Shown piece after piece: positions 60,023 to 64,000 of a stretch of 64,000 nt of DNA (position 1 is its first letter; the number at the start of each line of letters is the position of its first letter). The stretch lies in assembly GCF_029714205.1 (NCBI RefSeq), contig NZ_CP121648.1:4167001-4231000 (forward strand), read 5' to 3'. This DNA comes from Methylobacterium sp. CB376. GTDB taxonomy: Bacteria; Pseudomonadota; Alphaproteobacteria; Rhizobiales; Beijerinckiaceae. The translations under genes and the position numbers were made by a program. The notes under the pieces are model-generated. The model was not told the DNA's origin, did no database searches, and saw nothing but the letters and a program-made list of their open reading frames with translations.

Positions 60023-60037
60023 TTAAGACGGTCTTAA
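60023..60037. promoter_or_regulatory. Palindromic candidate operator upstream of the TolC-like gene
   Basis: TTAAGACGGTCTTAA is a perfect 7-1-7 palindrome of AT-rich bases in GC-rich DNA, 90 bp upstream of the ATG. It resembles a dimeric regulator site; the regulator is unknown. Confidence 0.5.
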
Positions 60038-60127
60038 GCATGATTTGCGCAAGGTCTTGGGCGCCGACCCTCGGTCATCCCGTTCCGGGGATTGTCCGCG
60101 CGTCGGCCCTCTGCTGCGGAAGGCCGG

Positions 60128-61629
60128 ATGTCGCGACGCCCCATCCCGTTCGAGCGATGCGCCGTCCTCGCCCTCGCCGCGGCGCTCGCCGGCGGGTCGG
60201 CGGGACCGGGCGCGGCCCAGAGCCTCGACGCCGCCGGGGCAGCGGCCCTCGACCAGAGCCCGGCCCTGAAGGCGGACCGCGCGCGCCAGGAGGGGGCCGA
60301 GGCGCGCCGGCGCGGCGCCCTCGACGCCTTCATGCCGAGCATCAGCTTCTCGGCCGACAGGCCCCTCGACAGCAAGTACAGCTACTCGCCCAACGCGGCG
60401 CCGACGCAGATCGGCATCGATTCGACGCCCCGCAGCGCGCCGACGCAGCTCGGCCTCAAGCTCGACCTGCCGCTCTTCGACGGGTTCAAGCGCTGGCACA
60501 CGCTCGAATCGACGACGGGCCTGGCGGAGGCCGGGCGCTTCGTCAGCCAGGGCAAGCGCCAGCAGGTGCTGCTCGACACCGGCGTCGCCTACCTCGCGGT
60601 GCTGCGCGACGCGCGGAGCCTCGCCTACCGGGACGCGCAGGTCGCCGCCGTCGCCCGCATCCGCCAGCAGGCCGAGCGGCAGTTCGAGGTCCGCGACGCG
60701 ACCCAGACCGATGTGGCGCTCGCGCGCTCGCGCGAGGACGCGGCGCAGGCGCAGCGCGACCGGGCCCGGGCAGACCTCGCCGCCTCGCGGCTCGAATTCC
60801 GCCGCCTCACCGGCATGGAGCCCGAGCGGATGGCGCAGCCGCGCCTGCCCGCGAACCTTCCGGCGAGCGCCGACGCCTATGCGGCGCTGGTGCAGCGGGC
60901 CAATCCCAACCTCGCGGCCTCCCGCCTCGATGCCGGCGCGGCCCGCGCCCAGGCCAGGGCCGCGCGGGCCGAGCTGCTGCCCCAGGTCAACCTGCAATTC
61001 TCCCGCTCGGCAGTGCTCAACTACAGCCAGGCGCTCGACCAGATCAACGACACCACGACGCGCCTCGTCGCCAAGCTGCCGCTCTACGAGCCCGGCGCCT
61101 ATCCGCGCATCGAGGAGGCCTCGGCCCTCGCGCTGCAGCGCGCCTACGAATCCCAGGACCTTGAGCTGACGACGCTCACGGCGGCCCGCACCCTGCACGC
61201 CCGGCGCCGGGCGATCGGCGAGCAGGCCGAGCGGCTCCTGGAGCGGGTCCGGCGCCTGCGCGAGACGGTGCGGAGCTTCTCGGTCGAGCGCCGGGCGGGG
61301 TTCCGCACCGTCCTGGACGAGCTCAACCTGCGGGCGGAGCTCGCCGACGCCGAAGTCGCCGCGGCGGCGGTGGTCACGGAGCGCGACGCGCTGACGCTGC
61401 AGCTCGCCGCGGCCGCGGGGCTGCTGGGCCTGAACGGGCCGGGCCTCCGCCGCCTCGACACCCTGCCGCCGCCGCTGCCGCCCGGCCCCGTCGCCCTGCC
61501 CCCGCCCTCGCCGGGGGCGAGCCCGAGGGCCCGCCTTTCCTGCGCGGCAGCCTCGACGCGGCGGGCCTCGGGGAGGGGCCGGGGCGCGTCTCGGTCGCCG
61601 CCGCGGGGGCCGGCCCGCGCCCGTGGTGA
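60128..61629 (+). pseudogene. TolC-family outer membrane efflux protein, C-terminal frameshift
   Basis: About 500 residues: signal peptide (RCAVLALAAALAGGSAGPGAAQS), then two TolC repeats with long amphipathic helices (e.g. YLAVLRDARSLAYRDAQVAA and the later AERLLERVRRLRETVRSFSV) and RKATVLDELNLR-like FRTVLDELNLRAELADAEV. One base is missing in the G5 run 61513-61517; restoring it gives EGPPFLRGSLDAAGLGEGPG and a stop at 61629. As written, the frame runs on through the spacer into the DUF4142 gene. It probably forms the outer channel for the C39/HlyD exporter. The core barrel/helix region is intact either way. Confidence 0.78.
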
Positions 61630-61762
61630 GCGGCCGTCGCGCGCTCCGGTCGCACCCGACCTGGACGGCGACGCTGAAACCGGGGCCCCGGACGCGCGGT
61701 TGGGCCGGGCGCGAGTGCCGGTCCCGGCGCTCAGGCGCGCCCGCAACCGTTCGAGAGGCCCC

Positions 61763-62362
61763 ATGGACCGTCGTCTCGCGCTCACGACCCTCGCCACCCT
61801 CGTCGCCGTCCCGTCGCTGATCGGCACGGCCCTCGCGCAGAACGCGCCCAGTTCCGCGTCCCAGGCCACCGGGAATGCGGGCGCCCGCATCGGCGAGGCG
61901 GAGGCCAAGCACATCGCCGACACGCTCGCCGCCGGCTCCCTCGCCCTCGCGGCGAGCCGCCTCGCCCTCACCAAGGCGAAGGACGACGACGTCAAGGAAT
62001 TCGCCCGCTTCGAGGTCGCCGAGCAGGAGACGATCGCCGACGTCCTCAAGGCGATGCGCGACCAGGGCACGCCGGCGAGCGGCCAGGTGAAGGCCCCGGC
62101 GGAACCCGAGGTGACAGGCCAGATCGACGCCGGCGGCAAGGCGAAGCTGGAGAAGCTGGAACAGGCCAAGGCCGGCGAGGCCTTCGACCTCGAGTACATC
62201 CGCGGCCAGATCGAGGGCCACCAGGCCCTGCTCAGGATCCAGGAAGCCTACCTCGCCGGCGGCAAGGACCGCGAGAACCTCGCGGTGGCCAAGCTCGCCC
62301 GGACCCAGATCCGCGAGCACCTCACCCTGCTCGCCGACATCGAGAAGGATCTCAAGGACTGA
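61763..62362 (+). CDS. DUF4142 family periplasmic ferritin-like protein
   Basis: A 199-residue protein with a signal peptide (RRLALTTLATLVAVPSLIGTALAQ) and the four-helix DUF4142 domain (EAKHIADTLAAGSLALAASR; VKEFARFEVAEQETIADVLK; LRIQEAYLAGGKDRENLAVA). Family function is unknown; it is often stress- or envelope-related. ATG 61763 is preceded by CGAGAGG. Because of the upstream frameshift it lies in frame with the tolC open frame, so automatic annotation may fuse the two. Confidence 0.8.
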   Translation: MDRRLALTTLATLVAVPSLIGTALAQNAPSSASQATGNAGARIGEAEAKHIADTLAAGSLALAASRLALTKAKDDDVKEFARFEVAEQETIADVLKAMRDQGTPASGQVKAPAEPEVTGQIDAGGKAKLEKLEQAKAGEAFDLEYIRGQIEGHQALLRIQEAYLAGGKDRENLAVAKLARTQIREHLTLLADIEKDLKD

Positions 62363-62513
62363 TCCGACATCCGACGGATTGCGTCGCCGTCTCCCATTTC
62401 GGCAATGCGGATGGCGGCTTCGCTCACGCGCCGCGCGGGCTTGGCATACCCAATCCGCTCGATCCCTTCGGGATGGCGGATTGGGGCTTCGCTCAGGCGC
62501 CGCGCGGGCTTGG
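62363..62513 (-). repeat. Dispersed intergenic repeat, two copies, inverted relative to the 28.8-kb copies
   Basis: Read on the minus strand, the copies begin GCGCGGCGCGTGAGCGAAGC (about 62437) and GCGCGGCGCCTGAGCGAAGC (about 62507). The first keeps nearly the whole unit seen at 28788-28950, the second only its first part. The element abuts the DUF4142 stop codon on one side and a 12-bp-stem hairpin on the other. Confidence 0.8.
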
Positions 62514-62518
62514 CAGAC

Positions 62519-62546
62519 GCTGTCCGGACGTGATCGTCCGGACAGC
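62519..62546. other. Hairpin at the edge of the repeat element
   Basis: GCTGTCCGGACG-TGAT-CGTCCGGACAGC is a perfect 12-bp stem with a 4-nt loop. Its position relative to the repeat copies mirrors that of the hairpin at 28742-28780. Confidence 0.75.
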
Positions 62547-62599
62547 GCATGACGCGGGCCCCGGGCGGCCGCCGGGCGTGGCCGCCCGGCTCACCCGCC

Positions 62600-62655
62600 A
62601 AGCTTCGTGTCGGCCAAGCTTCGTGTCGGCCAAGCTTCGTGTCGGCCAAGCTTCG
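62600..62655. repeat. 16-bp tandem repeats upstream of the third double-glycine peptide
   Basis: Three identical units of AAGCTTCGTGTCGGCC and a partial fourth, about 155 bp upstream of the peptide start. The remainder of the 447-bp gap (62656-62809) shows no gene and should contain the peptide promoter. Confidence 0.85.
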
Positions 62656-62809
62656 GCCCGGGCCGGGACTGGTTCGCGTGCACCGGCCGAATCGGGCAAT
62701 CCGATCGCGCACTGTCGATCCCGTGCCGGACCGCACGGCGGCTCGGGCTCCGGGGCGCGATGGTCTCCCCATCGAAGCGGCGCCGCGCCGGAACGAGCGG
62801 GAGAGAAGG

Positions 62810-63049
62810 ATGAGCGTCTTCACGGCAACCCTCGCCACGGAGCTCGCGGGCGAGGCGCGGGACCGGGAACTCGGCGACGAGAGCCTGGACGAGGTCAGCG
62901 GCGGCGCCCCGTTCCCGATCCGGCCCACGGCGCCGCTGCCCCCCGTCGTGGCGACGCACGACGGCAAGGGCTGGCATTTCAGCGGCGGCCTCTCCTGGCC
63001 GAGCGCGCCCGCGCCGCAGGTCCCGGCTCGCCCCGTCCCGGGCTGGTGA
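62810..63049 (+). CDS. Double-glycine leader peptide, Pro/Trp-rich core
   Basis: A 79-residue precursor from ATG 62810 with GAGAGAAGG upstream. The leader ends ELGDESLDEVSGG and has L-12, L-7, V-4, G-2 and G-1, a textbook double-glycine site with the usual acidic stretch. The 47-residue core has no cysteine and is rich in Pro and Trp (PFPIRPTAPLPPVV, GWHFSGGLSWP, PARPVPGW). It is likely another substrate of the C39 exporter encoded 8 kb away; a separate exporter elsewhere is possible. Confidence 0.75.
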   Translation: MSVFTATLATELAGEARDRELGDESLDEVSGGAPFPIRPTAPLPPVVATHDGKGWHFSGGLSWPSAPAPQVPARPVPGW

Positions 63050-63117
63050 CGGCTGCCGGGGGCTGGCGAGACGCGATCGCCGGACCATCCCGGTCCCCCG
63101 AGAAGCCGCCCCGGGCC

Positions 63118-63354
63118 TCAGCGCGACGGCTTGGCCGACTTCTCGGGCGAGGGCTGGCTGTCCAGGCGCTCGCCGCCGACGCATTCGCGCAGGTAGGTGT
63201 CGCGCTCGCCGCCGCCGAGCTTCAGCGCGTCGGCGCGCGAGGCGCATTCCCGCTGCCACTGCTCCGGCGAGGAGGAGGTCGGGGTCGCGCCTTCCGCGGC
63301 CGCCGCGCCGGCGGCGAGGGTCAGGCTGAGGGCGAGAAGGGCGCGGATCGGCAT
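63118..63354 (-). CDS. Small secreted PsiF-like protein
   Basis: A 78-residue protein with a signal peptide (PIRALLALSLTLAAGAAAA) and a short mature part containing CASRADALKLGGGERDTYLR then ECV. The Cys-x(20-25)-Cys spacing with LKG/GGER-like turn resembles a single PsiF repeat. Function unknown. It lies 68 bp upstream of serA's stop on the same strand as serA, downstream in transcription. Confidence 0.55.
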   Translation of the reverse strand: MPIRALLALSLTLAAGAAAAEGATPTSSSPEQWQRECASRADALKLGGGERDTYLRECVGGERLDSQPSPEKSAKPSR

Positions 63355-63422
63355 GGTCGGGCCTCCGGGACGGGCGAGCGATCAAGCCGCCGCCCTCCCG
63401 CCGGTTCCGGCCGCCGCGCGCC

Positions 63423-64000
63423 TCAGCGGCGCTCGTAGAGGAGCCGCGCCCGGATCGTGCCCTCGAGCTGCCGGATCTCCTCCAGCAGCGCCTCGGCGTC
63501 GCCCTCCACCGCGTCGGTCTCGATCACCACGTACCCGACCTCGCCGTCGGTCTGGTAGAATTGCGCCGCGATGTTGATGCCCTGGCGCGCGAAGACGTCG
63601 TTCAGGCGCCGCAGCATGCCCGGGATGTTGCGCTGGACGTGGATGTAGCGCGTGCCGAGCGGCCTCGCGGCGAGCTGAACCTGCGGAAAATTCACCGCGC
63701 CGAACGTCGAGCCGATATCCGAGTAGTCGACGAGCTTGCGCGCCACCTCGGCGCCGATCCGCTCCTGCGCCTCCTCGGTCGAGCCGCCGACATGCGGCGT
63801 CAGGATCACGTTCTCAAGGCCCTGGAGCGGCGAGACGAAGCGCTCCTGGTTCGATTTCGGCTCGACCGGGAAGACGTCGACCGCCGCGCCGCGCAGGTGG
63901 CCGTCGCGCAGCGCGCCCGCGAGCGCGTCGAGGTCGACCACGGTGCCGCGGCTGTTGTTGATCAGGTAGGCGCCGGGCTTCATCGCCCGGATCTGCGCCT
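63423..64000 (-). CDS. serA: D-3-phosphoglycerate dehydrogenase, 5' part beyond the window
   Basis: The C-terminal 192 codons of SerA, which starts serine synthesis and, in methylotrophs, supports the serine cycle. Visible are the end of the NAD-binding domain (MKPGAYLINNSRGTVVD; GAAVDVFPVEPKSN), the catalytic His segment ILTPHVGGSTEEAQERIG, and a C-terminal ACT domain (RNIPGMLRRLNDVFARQGIN; EGTIRARLLYERR) as in the short E. coli-type enzyme. The frame is open to base 64000. Confidence 0.93.
   Translation of the reverse strand, partial: AQIRAMKPGAYLINNSRGTVVDLDALAGALRDGHLRGAAVDVFPVEPKSNQERFVSPLQGLENVILTPHVGGSTEEAQERIGAEVARKLVDYSDIGSTFGAVNFPQVQLAARPLGTRYIHVQRNIPGMLRRLNDVFARQGINIAAQFYQTDGEVGYVVIETDAVEGDAEALLEEIRQLEGTIRARLLYERR

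Overview
The window is very GC-rich (roughly 73-75%) alphaproteobacterial DNA. Gene content and order point to a Methylobacterium-type aerobic anoxygenic phototroph: an oxygen-dependent cyclase acsF, PpsR/AerR regulation, bch/puh/crt genes next to assimilatory nitrate genes, and no nod, puf or bchXYZ genes here. No rRNA, tRNA, CRISPR array or intact insertion sequence was seen.

Region 1 (1-28.7 kb) is half of a photosynthesis gene cluster. On the minus strand lie aerR-ppsR (regulators) and bchG-pucC-bchP-tspO. On the plus strand bchF-N-B-H-L-M, lhaA, puhA-B-C, a bciE-like gene, acsF, puhE, hemA, bchI-D-O and crtI-B form an almost gapless run with many GTGA/ATGA overlaps. Together they take glycine/succinyl-CoA (HemA) through Mg-chelation (BchHID), methylation (BchM), ring-E closure (AcsF/BciE), dark reduction (BchLNB), hydration (BchF) and tail addition and reduction (BchG, BchP), and supply the reaction-centre H subunit with its assembly factors. 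Three TGT-N12-ACA PpsR boxes lie before bchG, between aerR and bchF, and at the crtI start. bchP carries two single-base frameshifts.

Region 2 (28.7-35.3 kb) holds a composite dispersed repeat, an M20 peptidase, transketolase, a GH15 glycosidase and a small membrane protein.

Region 3 (35.5-49.7 kb) is a nitrate assimilation locus: sensor/antiterminator pair nasT-nasS, then nrtABD, a NirB-like FAD oxidoreductase, a siroheme nitrite/sulfite reductase, a CysJ-like flavoprotein with an added Fe-S domain, nasA and cysG. The leader before nrtA shows a sigma-54 promoter, two ANTAR-type hexaloop hairpins and an intrinsic terminator, so transcription initiation and elongation are both likely nitrogen-controlled.

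Region 4 (49.7-52.8 kb) has two small membrane proteins and a lower-GC TetR-MFS pair that looks acquired.

Region 5 (53-63.1 kb) is the most novel part. Two tandem 39-residue Cys-rich double-glycine peptides lie upstream of an LpxL-like acyltransferase, an HlyD adaptor and a C39-peptidase ABC exporter. Diverging from them are an acyl carrier protein, a ketosynthase, a MaoC/NodN-like dehydratase and a TolC-like outer-membrane protein. A third double-glycine peptide follows a repeat element. I read this as a candidate peptide export system coupled to dedicated fatty-acyl chemistry. The acyltransferase, ketosynthase and tolC each contain one frameshift. The window ends in serA.
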